Assembly: GCA_963693365.1 (NCBI GenBank)
Contig: CAVNZM010000001.1
Location: 14,632,001-14,696,000, forward strand
Direction: 5' to 3'
Length of the DNA: 64,000 nt
Origin: Amoebidium appalachense
Lineage: Eukaryota; Ichthyosporea
In this document: positions 12,601-27,600 of the stretch, piece by piece
How positions within the stretch are numbered: the stretch's first letter is position 1
Layout: each line of letters begins with the position of its first letter
Notes under the pieces: model-generated
Seen by the model: the letters and a program-made list of their open reading frames with translations, nothing else
Told to the model about the DNA's origin: nothing
Databases searched by the model: none
Position numbers and translations under genes: made by a program

Positions 12601-15600
12601 GTAGCTTGGCATCACCATCTACACCGGGCAGTTTGACGTCGCCAGACAGGCCGGGAAGCTTGGCATCCCCAGACAGAGAGGGGAGCTTGACGTTACCATC
12701 CACACCGGGCAGTTTGACGTCCCCGGACAGAGACGGTAGCTTGGCATCACCATCTACACCAAGCAGTTTGACGTCGCCAGACAGAGACGGTAGCTTGGCA
12801 TCTCCAGACAAAGACGGCAGCTTGACGTCACCAGACACGGAAGGCAGGCTGACACCCCCCTTGATGTTGCCCGAAGGCAGCTTGGCATCCAGGTCTACGT
12901 CACCCTTGCCGCCAGCAGCTTTGATGCCAAGGCCGGCAGCCAGGGCCCCGCCTAGCCCGGCAGCAGCAAGCTTCAGGCCGTCACCGCTGCCCTCAGCACT
13001 GGGCAGCTTGACATTGCCAGACACACTGGGCAGGTCGACGTCACCAGACAGGCCGGGAAGCTTGGCATCCCCAGACAGAGAGGGCAGTTTGACGTCACCA
13101 TCCACACCGGGCAGTTTGATGTCCCCGGACAGAGACGGTAGCTTGGCATCACCATCTACACCGGGCAGTTTGACGTCGCCAGACAGGCCGGGAAGCTTGG
13201 CATCCCCAGACAGAGAGGGGAGCTTGACGTCACCATCCACACCGGGCAGTTTGACGTCGCCAGACAGAGACGGTAGCTTGGCATCTCCAGACAAAGACGG
13301 CAGTTTGACGTCACCAGACAGGCCGGGAAGCTTGGCATCCCCAGACAGAGAGGGGAGCTTGCCGTCACCATCCACACCGGGCAGTTTAACGTCCCCGGAC
13401 AGAGACGGTATCTTGGCAGCACCGTCTACACCGGGCAGTTTGACGTCGCCAGACAGGCCGGGAAGCTTGGCATCCCCAGACAGAGAGGGGAGCTTGACGT
13501 CACCATCCACACCGGGCAGTTTGACGTCCCCGGACAGAGACGGTAGCTTGGCATCACCATCTACACCAGGCAGTTTGACGTCGCCAGACAGAGACGGTAG
13601 CTTGGCATCTCCAGACAAAGACGGGAGCTTGACGTCACCAGACACGGACGGCAGGCTGACATCCCCCTTGATGTTGCCCGAAGGCAGCTTGGCATCCAGG
13701 TTTACGTCACCCTTGCCGCCAGCAGCTTTGATGCCAAGGCCGGCAGCCAGGGCCCCGCCGAGCCCGGCAGCAGCAAGCTTCAGGCCGTCACCGCTGCCAT
13801 CAGCACTGGGCAGCTTGACATTGCCAGACACACTGGGCAGGTCGACGTCACCAGACAGGGCGGGAAGCTTGGGATCCCCAGACAGAGAGGGCAGTTTGAC
13901 GTCACCATCCACACCGGGCAGTTTGACGTCCCCGGACAGAGACGGTAGCTTGGCATCACCATCTACACCAGGCAGTTTGACGTCGCCAGACAAGCCGGGA
14001 AGCTTGGCATCCCCAGACAGAGAGGGGAGCTTGACGTCACCATCCACACCGGGCAGTTTGACGTCGCCAGACAGAGACGGTAGCTTGGCATCTCCAGACA
14101 AAGACGGCAGTTTGACGTCACCAGACAGGCCGGGAAGCTTGGCATCCCCAGACAGAGAGGGGAGCTTGACGTCACCATCCACACCGGGCAGGTTGAAGTC
14201 GCCAGACAGAGACGGTAGCTTGGCATCTCCAGACAAAGACGGCAGCTTGACGTCACCAGACACGGAAGGCAGGCTGACACCCCCCTTGATGTTGCCCGAA
14301 GGCAGCTTGGCATCCAGGTCTACGTCACCCTTGCCGCCAGCAGCTTTGATGCCAAGGCCGGCAGCCAGGGCCCCGCCTAGCCCGGCAGCAGCAAGCTTCA
14401 GGCCGTCACCGCTGCCCTCAGCACTGGGCAGCTTGACATTGCCAGACACACTGGGCAGGTCGACGTCACCAGACAGGCCGGGAAGCTTGGCATCCCCAGA
14501 CAGAGAGGGCAGTTTGACGTCACCATCCACACCGGGCAGTTTGATGTCCCCTGACAGAGACGGTAGCTTGGCATCACCATCTACACCGGGCAGTTTGACG
14601 TCGCCAGACAGGCCGGGAAGCTTGGCATCCCCAGACAGAGAGGGGAGCTTGACGTTACCATCCACACCGGGCAGTTTGACGTCCCCGGACAGAGACGGTA
14701 GCTTGGCATCACCATCTACACCAAGCAGTTTGACGTCGCCAGACAGAGACGGTAGCTTGGCATCTCCAGGCAAAGACGGCAGCTTGACGTCACCAGACAC
14801 GGAAGGCAGGCTGACACCCCCCTTGATGTTGCCCGAAGGCAGCTTGGCATCCAGGTCTATGTCACCCTTGCCGCCAGCAGCTTTGATGCCAAGGCCGGCA
14901 GCCAGGGCCCCGCCTAGCCCGGCAGCAGCAAGCTTCAGGCCGTCACCGCTGCCCTCAGCACTGGGCAGCTTGACATTGCCAGACACACTGGGCAGGTCGA
15001 CGTCACCAGACAGGCCGGGAAGTTTGGCATCCCCAGACAGAGAGGGCAGTTTGACGTCACCATCCACACCGGGCAGTTTGATGTCCCCGGACAGAGACGG
15101 TAGCTTGGCATCACCATCTACACCGGGCAGTTTGACGTCGCCGGACAGGCCGGGAAGCTTGGCATCCCCAGACAGAGAGGGGAGCTTGACGTCACCATCC
15201 ACACCGGGCAGTTTGACGTCGCCAGACAGAGACGGTAGCTTGGCATCTCCAGACAAAGACGGCAGTTTGACGTCACCAGACAGGCCGGGAAGCTTGGCAT
15301 CCCCAGACAGAGAGGGGAGCTTGCCGTCACCATCCACACCGGGCAGTTTAACGTCCCCGGACAGAGACGGTATCTTGGCAGCACCGTCTACACCGGGCAG
15401 TTTGACGTCGCCAGACAGGCCGGAAAGATTGGCATCCCCAGACAGAGAGGGGAGCTTGACGTCACCATCCACACCGGGCAGTTTGACGTCCCCGGACAGA
15501 GACGGTAGCTTGGCATCACCATCTACACCAGGCAGTTTGACGTCGCCAGACAGAGACGGTAGCTTGGCATCTCCAGACAAAGACGGGAGCTTGACGTCAC

Positions 15601-18600
15601 CAGACACGGACGGCAGGCTGACATCCCCCTTGATATTGCCCGAAGGCAGCTTGGCATCCAGGTTTACGTCACCCTTGCCGCCAGCAGCTTTGATGCCAAG
15701 GCCGGCAGCCAGGGCCCCGCCGAGCCCGGCAGCAGCAAGCTTCAGGCCGTCACCGCTGCCATCAGCACTGGGCAGCTTGACATTGCCAGACACACTGGGC
15801 AGGTCGACGTCACCAGACAGGGCGGGAAGCTTGGCATCCCCAGACAGAGAGGGCAGTTTGACGTCACCATCCACACCGGGCAGTTTGACGTCCCCGGACA
15901 GAGACGGTAGCTTGGCATCACCATCTACACCGGGCAGTTTGACGTCGCCAGACAAGCCGGGAAGCTTGGCATCCCCAGACAGAGAGGGGAGCTTGACGTC
16001 ACCATCCACACCGGGCAGTTTGACGTCGCCAGACAGAGACGGTAGCTTGGCATCTCCAGACAAAGACGGCAGTTTGACGTCACCAGACAGGCCGGGAAGC
16101 TTGGCATCCCCAGACAGAGAGGGGAGCTTGACGTCACCATCCACACCGGGCAGGTTGAAGTCGCCAGACAGAGACGGTAGCTTGGCATCTCCAGACAAAG
16201 ACGGCAGCTTGACGTCACCAGACACGGAAGGCAGGCTGACACCCCCCTTGATGTTGCCCGAAGGCAGCTTGGCATCCAGGTCTACGTCACCCTTGCCGCC
16301 AGCAGCTTTGATGCCAAGGCCGGCAGCCAGGGCCCCGCCTAGCCCGGCAGCAGCAAGCTTCAGGCCGTCACCGCTGCCCTCAGCACTGGGCAGCTTGACA
16401 TTGCCAGACACACTGGGCAGGTCGACGTCACCAGACAGGCCGGGAAGCTTGGCATCCCCAGACAGAGAGGGCAGTTTGACGTCACCATCCACACCGGGCA
16501 GTTTGATGTCCCCGGACAGAGACGGTAGCTTGGCATCACCATCTACACCGGGCAGTTTGACGTCGCCAGACAGGCCGGGAAGCTTGGCATCCCCAAACAG
16601 AGAGGGGAGCTTGACGTCACCATCCACACCGGGCAGTTTGACGTCGCCAGACAGAGACGGTAGCTTGGCATCTCCAGACAAAGACGGCAGTTTGACGTCA
16701 CCAGACAGGCCGGGAAGCTTGGCATCCCCAGACACAGAGGGGAGCTTGCCGTCACCATCCACACCGGGCAGTTTAACGTCCCCGGACAGAGACGGTATCT
16801 TGGCAGCACCGTCTACACCGGGCAGTTTGACGTCGCCAGACAGGCCGGGAAGCTTGGCATCCCCAGACAGAGAGGGGAGCTTGACGTCACCATCCACACC
16901 GGGCAGTTTGACGTCCCCGGACAGAGACGGTAGCTTGGCATCACCATCTACACCAGGCAGTTTGACGTCGCCAGACAGAGACGGTAGCTTGGCATCTCCA
17001 GACAAAGACGGGAGCTTGACGTCACCAGACACGGACGGCAGGCTGACATCCCCCTTGATGTTGCCCGAAGGCAGCTTGGCATCCAGGTCTACGTCACCCT
17101 TGCCGCCAGCAGCTTTGATGCCAAGGCCGGCAGCCAGGGCCCCGCCTAGCCCGGCAGCAGCAAGCTTCAGGCCGTCACCGCTGCCCTCAGCACTGGGCAG
17201 CTTGACATTGCCAGACACACTGGGCAGGTCGACGTCACCAGACAGGCCGGGAAGCTTGGCATCCCCAGACAGAGAGGGCAGTTTGACGTCACCATCCACA
17301 CCGGGCAGTTTGACGTCCCCGGACAGAGACGGTAGCTTGGCATCACCATCTACACCGGGCAGTTTGACGTCGCCAGACAGGCCGGGAAGCTTGGCATCCC
17401 CAGACAGAGAGGGGAGCTTGACGTCACCATCCACACCGGGCAGTTTGACGTCGCCAGACAGAGACGGTAGCTTGGCATCTCCAGACAAAGACGGCAGTTT
17501 GACGTCACCAGACAGGCCGGGAAGCTTGGCATCCCCAGACAGAGAGGGAGCTTGACGTCACCATCCACACCGGGCAGGTTGAAGTCGCCAGACAGAGACG
17601 GTAGTTTGGCATCTCCAGACAAAGACGGCAGTTTGACGTCACCAGACAGGCCGGGAAGTTTGGCATCCCCAGACAGAGAGGGGAGCTTGCCGTCACCATC
17701 CACACCGGGCAGTTTGACGTCCCCGGACAGAGACGGTATCTTGGCAGCACCGTCTACACCGGGCAGTTTGACGTCGCCAGACAGGCCGGGAAGCTTGGCA
17801 TCCCCAGAAAGAGAGGGGAGCTTGACGTCACCGTCTACACCGGGCAGTTTGACGTCGCCAGACAGGCCGGGAAGCTTGGCATCCCCAGACAGAGAGGGGA
17901 GCTTGACGTCACCATCCACACCGGGCAGTTTGACGTCCCCAGACAGAGACGGTAGCTTGGCATCACCATCTACACCAGGCAGTTTGACGTCGCCAGACAG
18001 AGACGGTAGCTTGGCATCTCCAGACAAAGACGGCAGCTTGACGTCACCAGACACGGAAGGCAGGCTGACATCCCCCTTGATGTTGCCCGAAGGCAGCTTG
18101 ACATCCAGGTCTACGTCACCCTTGCTGCCAGCAGCTTTGATGCCAAGGCCGGCAGCCAGGGCCCCGCCTAGCCCGGCAGCAGCAAGCTTCAGGCCGTCAC
18201 CGCTGCCCTCAGCACTGGGCAGCTTGACATTGCCAGACACACTGGGCAGGTCGACGTCACCAGACAGGCCGGGAAGCTTGGCATCCCCAGACAGAGAGGG
18301 CAGTTTGACGTCACCATCCACACCGGGCAGTTTGATGTCCCCGGATAGAGACGGTAGCTTGGCATCACCATCTACACCGGGCAGTTTGACGTCGCCAGAC
18401 AGGCCGGGAAGCTTGGCATCCCCAGACAGAGAGGGGAGCTTGACGTCAACATCCACACCGGGCAGTTTGACGTCGCCAGACAGAGACGGTAGCTTGGCAT
18501 CTCCAGACAAAGACGGCAGTTTGACGTCACCAGACAGGCCGGGAAGCTTGGCATCCCCAGACAGAGAGGGGAGCTTGACGTCACCATCCACACCGGGCAG

Positions 18601-21600
18601 GTTGAAGTCGCCAGACAGAGACGGTAGTTTGGCATCTCCAGACAAAGACGGCAGTTTGACGTCACCAGACAGGCCGGGAAGTTTGGCATCCCCAGACAGA
18701 GAGGGGAGCTTGACGTCACCATCCACACCGGGCAGTTTGACGTCCCCGGACAGAGACGGTATCTTGGCAGCACCGTCTACACCGGGCAGTTTGACGTCGC
18801 CAGACAGGCCGGGAAGCTTGGCATCCCCAGAAAGAGAGGGGAGCTTGACGTCACCGTCTACACCGGGCAGTTTGACGTCGCCAGACAGGCCGGGAAGCTT
18901 GGCATCCCCAGACAGAGAGGGGAGCTTGACGTCACCATCCACACCGGGCAGTTTGACGTCCCCAGACAGAGACGGTAGCTTGGCATCACCATCTACACCA
19001 GGCAGTTTGACGTCGCCAGACAGAGACGGTAGCTTGGCATCTCCAGACAAAGACGGCAGCTTGACGTCACCAGACACGGAAGGCAGGCTGACATCCCCCT
19101 TGATGTTGCCCGAAGGCAGCTTGACATCCAGGTCTACGTCACCCTTGCCGCCAGCAGCTTTGATGCCAAGGCCGGCAGCCAGGGCCCCGCCTAGCCCGGC
19201 AGCAGCAAGCTTCAGGCCGTCACCGCTGCCATCAGCACTGGGCAGCTTGACATTGCCAGACACACTGGGCAGGTCGACGTCACCAGACAGGCCGGGAAGC
19301 TTGGCATCCCCAGACAGAGAGGGCAGTTTGAAGTCACCATCTACACCGGGCAGTTTGACGTCCCCGGACAGAGACGGTAGCTTGGCATCACCATCTACAC
19401 CGGGCAGTTTGACGTCGCCAGACAGGCCGGGAAGCTTGGCATCCCCAGACAGAGAGGGGAGCTTGACGTCACCATCCACACCGGGCAGTTTGACGTCGCC
19501 AGACAGAGACGGTAGCTTGGCATCTCCAGACAAAGACGGCAGTTTGACGTCACCAGACAGGCTGGGAAGCTTGGCATCCCCAGACAGAGAGGGGAGCTTG
19601 CCGCCACCATCCACACCGGGCAGTTTGACGTCCCCGGACAAAGACGGTATCTTGGCAGCACCGTCTACACCGGGCAGTTTGACGTCGCCAGACAGGCCGG
19701 GAAGCTTGGCATCTCCAGAAAGAGAGGGGAGCTTGACGTCACCGTCTACACCGGGCAGTTTGACGTCGCCAGACAGGCCGGGAAGCTTGGCATCCCCAGA
19801 CAGAGAGGGGAGCTTGACGTCACCATCCACACCGGGCAGTCTGACGTCCCCGGACAGAGACGGTAGCTTGGCATCACCATCTACACCAGGCAGTTTGACG
19901 TCGCCAGACAGAGACGGTAGCTTGGCATCTCCAGACAAAGACGGCAGCTTGACGTCACCAGACACGGAAGGCAGGCTGACACCCCCCTTGATGTTGCCCG
20001 AAGGCAGCTTGGCATCCAGGTCTACGTCACCCTTGCCGCCAGCAGCTTTGATGCCAAGGCCGGCAGCCAGGGCCCCGCCTAGCCCGGCAGCAGCAAGCTT
20101 CAGGCCGTCACCGCTGCCCTCAGCACTGGGCACCTTGACATTGCCTGACACAGTGGGCAGGTCGACGTCACCAGACAGGCCGGGAAGCTTGGCATCCCCA
20201 GACAGAGAGGGCAGTTTGACGTCACCATCCACACCGGGAAGTTTGACGTCCCCGGACAGAGACGGTAGCTTGGCATCACCATCTACACCGGGCAGTTTGA
20301 CGTCGCCAGACAGGCCGGGAAGCTTGGCATCCCCAGACAGAGAGGGGAGCTTGACGTCACCATCCACACCGGGCAGTTTGACGTCCCCGGACAGAGACGG
20401 TATCTTGGCAGCACCGTCTACACCGGGCAGTTTGACGTCGCCAGACAGGCCGGGAAGCTTGGCATCCCCAGAAAGAGAGGGGAGCTTGACGTCACCGTCT
20501 ACACCGGGCAGTTTGACGTCGCCAGACAGGCCGGGAAGCTTGGCATCCCCAGACAGAGAGGGGAGCTTGACGTCACCATCCACACCGGGCAGTTTGACGT
20601 CCCCGGACAGAGACGGTAGCTTGGCATCACCATCTACACCAGGCAGTTTGACGTCGCCAGACAGAGACGGTAGCTTGGCATCTCCAGACAAAGACTGCAG
20701 CTTGACGTCACCAGACACGGAAGGCAGGCTGACACCCCCCTTGATGTTGCCCGAAGGCAGCTTGGCATCCAGGTCTACGTCACCCTTGCCGCCAGCAGCT
20801 TTGATGCCAAGGCCGGCAGCCAGGGCCCCGCCTAGCCCGGCAGCAGCAAGCTTCAGGCCGTCACCGCTGCCCTCAGCACTGGGCAGCTTGACATTGCCAG
20901 ACACACTGGGCAGGTCGACGTCACCAGACAGGCCGGGAAGCTTGGCATCCCCAGACAGAGAGGGCAGTTTGACGTCACCATCCACACCGGGCAGTTTGAC
21001 GTCGCCAGACAGAGACGGTAGCTTGGCATCTCCAGACAAAAACGGCAGTTTGACGTCACCAGACAGGCCGGGAAGCTTGGCATCCCCAGACAGAGAGGGG
21101 ACCTTGCCGTCACCATCCACACCGGGCAGTTTGACGTCCCCGGACAGAGACGGTAGCTTGGCATCACCATCTACACCAGGCAGTCTGACGTCGCCAGACA
21201 GAGACGGTAGCTTGGCATCTCCAGACAAAGACGGCAGCTTGACGTCACCAGACACGGAAGGCCGGCTGACACCCCCCTTGATGTTGCCCGAAGGCAGCTT
21301 GGCATCCAGGTCTACGTCACCCTTGCCGCCAGCAGCTTTGATGCCAAGGCCGGCAGCCAGGGCCCCGCCTAGCCCGGCAGCAGCAAGCTTCAGGCCGTCA
21401 CCGCTGCCCTCAGCACTGGGCAGCTTGACATTGCCAGACACACTGGGCAGGTCGACGTCACCAGACAGGCCGGGAAGCTTGGCATCCCCAGACAGAGAGG
21501 GCAGTTTGACGTCACCATCCACACCGGGAAGTTTGACGTCCCCGGACAGAGACGGTAGCTTGGCATCACCATCTACACCGGGCAGTTTGACGTCGCCAGA

Positions 21601-24600
21601 CAGGCCGGGAAGCTTGGCATCCCCAGACAGAGAGGGGAGCTTGACGTCACCATCCACACCGGGCAGTTTGACGTCGCCAGACAGAGACGGTAGCTTGGCA
21701 TCTCCAGACAAAGACGGCAGTTTGACGTCACCAGACAGGCCGGGAAGCTTGGCATCCCCAGACAGAGAGGGGAGCTTGACGTCACCATCCACACCGGGCA
21801 GTTTGACGTCCCCGGACAGAGACGGTATCTTGGCAGTACCGTCTACACCGGGCAGTTTGACGTTGCCAGACAGGCCGGGAAGCTTGGCATCCCCAGAAAG
21901 AGAGGGGAGCTTGACGTCACCGTCTACACCGGGCAGTTTGACGTCGCCAGACAGGCCGGGAAGCTTGGCGTCCCCAGACAGAGAGGGGAGCTTGACGTCA
22001 CCATCCACACCGGGCAGTTTGACGTCCCCGGACAGAGACGGTAGCTTGGCATCACCATCTACACCAGGCAGTTTGACGTCGCCAGACAGAGACGGTAGCT
22101 TGGCATCTCCAGACAAAGACGGCAGCTTGACGTCACCAGACACGGAAGGCAGGCTGACACCCCCCTTGATGTTGCCCGAAGGCAGCTTGGCATCCAGGTC
22201 TACGTCACCCTTGCCGCCAGCAGCTTTGATGCCAAGGCCGGCAGCCAGGGCCCCGCCTAGCCCGGCAGCAGCAAGCTTCAGGCCGTCACCGCTGCCCTCA
22301 GCACTGGGCAGCTTGACATTGCCAGACACACTGGGCAGGTCGACGTCACCAGACAGGCCGGGAAGCTTGGCATCCCCAGACAGAGAGGGCAGTTTGACGT
22401 CACCATCCACACCGGGCAGTTTGACGTCGCCAGACAGAGACGGTAGCTTGGCATCTCCAGACAAAAACGGCAGTTTGACGTCACCAGACAGGCCGGGAAG
22501 CTTGGCATCCCCAGACAGAGAGGGGACCTTGCCGTCACCATCCACACCGGGCAGTTTGACGTCCCCGGACAGAGACGGTAGCTTGGCATCACCATCTACA
22601 CCAGGCAGTCTGACGTCGCCAGACAGAGACGGTAGCTTGGCATCTCCAGACAAAGACGGCAGCTTGACGTCACCAGACACGGAAGGCAGGCTGACACCCC
22701 CCTTGATGTTGCCCGAAGGCAGCTTGGCATCCAGGTCTACGTCACCCTTGCCGCCAGCAGCTTTGATGCCAAGGCCGGCAGCCAGGGCCCCGCCTAGCCC
22801 GGCAGCAGCAAGCTTCAGGCCGTCGCCGCTGCCCTCAGCACTGGGCAGCTTGACATTGCCAGACACACTGGGCAGGTCGACGTCACCAGACAGGCCGGGA
22901 AGCTTGGCATCCCCAGACAGAGAGGGCAGTTTGACGTCACCATCCACACCGGGCAGTTTGACGTCCCCGGACAGAGACGGTAGCTTGGCATCACCATCTA
23001 CACCGGGCAGTTTGACGTCGCCAGACAGGCCGGGAAGCTTGGCATCCCCAGACAGAGAGGGGAGCTTGACGTCACCGTCTACACCGGGCAGTTTGACGTC
23101 GCCAGACAGGCCGGGAAGCTTGGCATCCCCAGACAGAGAGGGGAGCTTCAGGTCACGATCCACACCGGGCAGTTTGACGTCCCCGGACAGAGACGGTAGC
23201 TTGGCATCTCCAGACAAAGACGGCAGCTTGACGTCACCAGACACGGAAGGCAGGCTGACACCCCCCTTGATGTTGCCCGAAGGCAGCTTGGCATCCAGGT
23301 CTACGTCACCCTTGCCGCCAGCAGCTTTGATGCCAAGGCCGGCAGCCAGGGCACCGCCTAGCCCGGCAGCAGCAAGCTTCAGGCCGTCACCGCTGCCCTC
23401 AGCACTGGGAAGCTTGACATTGCCAGACACACTGGGCAGGTCGACGTCACCAGACAGGCCGGGAAGCTTGGCATCCCCAGACAGAGAGGGCAGTTTGACG
23501 TCACCATCCACACCGGGCAGTTTGCCGTCCCCGGACAGAGACGGTAGCTTGGCATCACCATCTACACCGGGCAGTTTGACGTTGCCAGACAGGCCGGGAA
23601 GCTTGGCATCCCCAGACAGAGAGGGGAGCTTGACGTCACCATCCACACCGGGCAGTTTGACGTCGCCAGACAGAGACGGTAGCTTGGCATCTCCAGACAA
23701 AGACGGCAGTTTGACGTCACCAGACAAGCCGGGAAGCTTGGCATCCCCAGACAGAGAGGGGAGCTTGCCGTCACCATCCACACCGGGCAGTTTGACGTCC
23801 CCGGACAGAGACGGTATCTTGGCAGTACCGTCTACACCGGGCAGTTTGACGTCGCCAGACAGGCCGGGAAGCTTGGCATCCCCAGAAAGAGAGGGGAGCT
23901 TGAAGTCACTGTCTACACCGGGGAGGTTGACGTCGCCAGACAGGCCGGGAAGCTTGGCATCCCCAGACAGAGAGGGCAGTTTGACGTCACCATCCACACC
24001 GGGCAGTTTGACGTCCCCGGACAGAGACGGTAGCTTGGCATCACCATCTACACCGGGCAGTTTGACGTCGCCAGACAAGCCGGGAAGCTTGGCATCCCCA
24101 GACAGAGAGGGGAGCTTGACGTCACCATCCACACCGGGCAGTTTGACGTCGCCAGACAGAGACGGTAGCTTGGCATCTCCAGACAAAGACGGCAGTTTGA
24201 CGTCACCAGACAGGCCGGGAAGCTTGGCATCCCCAGACAGAGAGGGGAGCTTGACGTCACCATCCACAACGGGCAGGTTGAAGTCGCCAGACAGAGACGG
24301 TAGTTTGGCATCTCCAGACAAAGACGGCAGTTTGACGTCACCAGACAGGCCGGGAAGCTTGGCATCCCCAGACAGAGAGGGGAGCTTGCCGTCACCATCC
24401 ACACCGGGCAGTTTGACGTCCCCGGACAGAGACGGTATCTTGGCAGCACCGTCTACACCGGGCAGTTTGACGTCGCCAGACAGGCCGGGAAGCTTGGCAT
24501 CCCCAGACAGAGAGGGGAGCTTGACGTCACCATCCACACCGGGAAGCTTGGCATCCCCAGACAGAGAGGGGAGCTTGACGTCACCATCCACACCGGGCAG

Positions 24601-27600
24601 TTTGACGTCCCCGGACAGAGACGGTAGCTTGGCATCACCATCTACACCAGGCAGTTTGACGTCGCCAGACAGAGACGGTAGCTTGGCGTCTCCAGACAAA
24701 GACGGGAGCTTGACGTCACCAGACACGGACGGCAGGCTGACATCCCCCTTGATGTTGCCCGAAGGCAGCTTGGCATCCAGGTCTACGTCACCCTTGCCGC
24801 CAGCAGCTTTGATGCCAAGGCCGGCAGCCAGGGCCCCGCCTAGCCCGGCAGCAGCAAGCTTCAGGCCGTCACCGCTGCCCTCAGCACTGGGCAGCTTGAC
24901 ATTGCCAGACACACTGGGCAGGTCGACGTCACCAGACAGGCCGGGAAGCTTGGCATCCCCAGACAGAGAGGGCAGTTTGACGTCACCATCCACACCGGGC
25001 AGTTTGACGTCCCCGGACAGAGACGGTAGCTTGGCATCACCATCTACACCGGGCAGTTTGACGTCGCCAGACAGGCCGGGAAGCTTGGCATCCCCAGACA
25101 GAGAGGGGAGCTTGACGTCACCATCCACACCGGGCAGTTTGACGTCGCCAGACAGAGACGGTAGCTTGGCATCTCCAGACAAAGACGGCAGTTTGACGTC
25201 ACCAGACAGGCCGGGAAGCTTGGCATCCCCAGACAGAGAGGGGAGCTTGACGTCACCATCCACACCGGGCAGGTTGAAGTCGCCAGACAGAGACGGTAGT
25301 TTGGCATCTCCAGACAAAGACGGCAGTTTGACGTCACCAGACAGGCCGGGAAGCTTGGCATCCCCAGACAGAGAGGGGAGCTTGCCGTCACCATCCACAC
25401 CGGGCAGTTTGACGTCCCCGGACAGAGACGGTATCTTGGCAGTACCGTCTACACCGGGCAGTTTGACGTCGCCAGACAGGCCGGGAAGCTTGGCATCCCC
25501 AGAAAGAGAGGGGAGCTTGAAGTCACTGTCTACACCGGGCAGTTTGACGTCGCCAGACAGGCCGGGAAGCTTGGCATCCCCAGACAGAGAGGGGAGCTTG
25601 ACGTCACCATCCACACCGGGCAGTTTGACGTCCCCGGACAGAGACGGTAGCTTGGCATCACCATCTACACCAGGCAGTTTGACGTCGCCAGACAGAGACG
25701 GTAGCTTGGCATCTCCAGACAAAGACGGGAGCTTGACGTCACCAGACACGGACGGCAGGCTGACATCCCCCTTTATGTTGCCCGAAGGCAGCTTGGCATC
25801 CAGGTCTACGTCACCCTTGCCGCCAGCAGCTTTGATGCCAAGGCCGGCAGCCAGGGCCCCGCCTAGCCCGGCAGCAGCAAGCTTCAGGCCGTCACCGCTG
25901 CCCTCAGCACTGGGCAGCTTGACATTGCCAGACACACTGGGCAGGTCGACGTCACCAGACAGGCCGGGAAGCTTGGCATCCCCAGACAGAGAGGGCAGTT
26001 TGACGTCACCATCCACACCGGGCAGTTTGACGTCGCCAGACAGAGACGGTAGCTTGGCATTACCATCTACACCGGGCAGTTTGACGTCGCCAGACAGGCC
26101 GGGAAGCTTGGCATCCCCAGACAGAGAGGGGAGCTTGACGTCACCATCCACACCGGGCAGTTTGACGTCGCCAGACAGAGACGGTAGCTTGGCATCTCCA
26201 GACAAAGACGGCAGTTTGACGTCACCAGACAGGCCGGGAAGCTTGGCATCCCCAGACAGAGAGGGGAGCTTGACGTCACCATCCACACCGGGCAGGTTGA
26301 AGTCGCCAGACAGAGACGGTAGTTTGGCATCTCCAGACAAAGACGGCAGTTTGACGTCACCAGACAGGCCGGGAAGCTTGGCATCCCCAGACAGAGAGGG
26401 GAGCTTGCCGTCACCATCCACACCGGGCAGTTTGACGTCCCCGGACAGAGACGGTATCTTGGCAGTACCGTCTACACCGGGCAGTTTGACGTCGCCAGAC
26501 AGGCCGGGAAGCTTGGCATCCCCAGAAAGAGAGGGGAGCTTGAAGTCACTGTCTACACCGGGGAGTTTGACGTCGCCAGACAGGCCGGGAAGCTTGGCAT
26601 CCCCAGACAGAGAGGGGAGCTTGACGTCACCATCCACACCGGGCAGTTTGACGTCCCCGGACAGAGACGGTAGCTTGGCATCACCATCTACACCAGGCAG
26701 TTTGACGTCGCCAGACAGAGACGGTAGCTTGGCATCTCCAGACAAAGACGGGAGCTTGACGTCACCAGACACGGACGGCAGGCTGACATCCCCCTTTATG
26801 TTGCCCGAAGGCAGCTTGGCATCCAGGTCTACGTCACCCTTGCCGCCAGCAGCTTTGATGCCAAGGCCGGCAGCCAGGGCCCCGCCTAGCCCGGCAGCAG
26901 CAAGCTTCAGGCCGTCACCGCTGCCCTCAGCACTGGGCAGCTTGACATTGCCAGACACACTGGGCAGGTCGACGTCACCAGACAGGCCGGGAAGCTTGGC
27001 ATCCCCAGACAGAGAGGGCAGTTTGACGTCACCATCCACACCGGGCAGTTTGACGTCGCCAGACAGAGACGGTAGCTTGGCATTACCATCTACACCGGGC
27101 AGTTTGACGTCGCCAGACAGGCCGGGAAGCTTGGCATCCCCAGACAGAGAGGGGAGCTTGACGTCACCATCCACACCGGGCAGTTTGACGTCGCCAGACA
27201 GAGACGGTAGCTTGGCATCTCCAGACAAAGACGGCAGTTTGACGTCACCAGACAGGCCGGGAAGCTTGGCATCCCCAGAAAGAGAGGGGAGCTTGACGTC
27301 ACTGTCTACACCGGGCAGTTTGACGTCGCCAGACAGGCCGGGAAGCTTGGCATCCCCAGACAGAGAGGGGAGCTTGACGTCACCATCCACACCGGGCAGT
27401 TTGACGTCCCCGGACAGAGACGGTAGCTTGGCAGCTCCATCTACACCAGGCAGTTTGACGTCGCCAGACAGAGACGGTAGCTTGGCATCTCCAGACGAAG
27501 ACGGCAGCTTGACGTTACCAGACACGGACGGCAGGCTGACACCCCCCTTGATGTTGCCCGAAGGCAGCTTGGCATCCAGGTCTACATCACCCTTGCCGCC

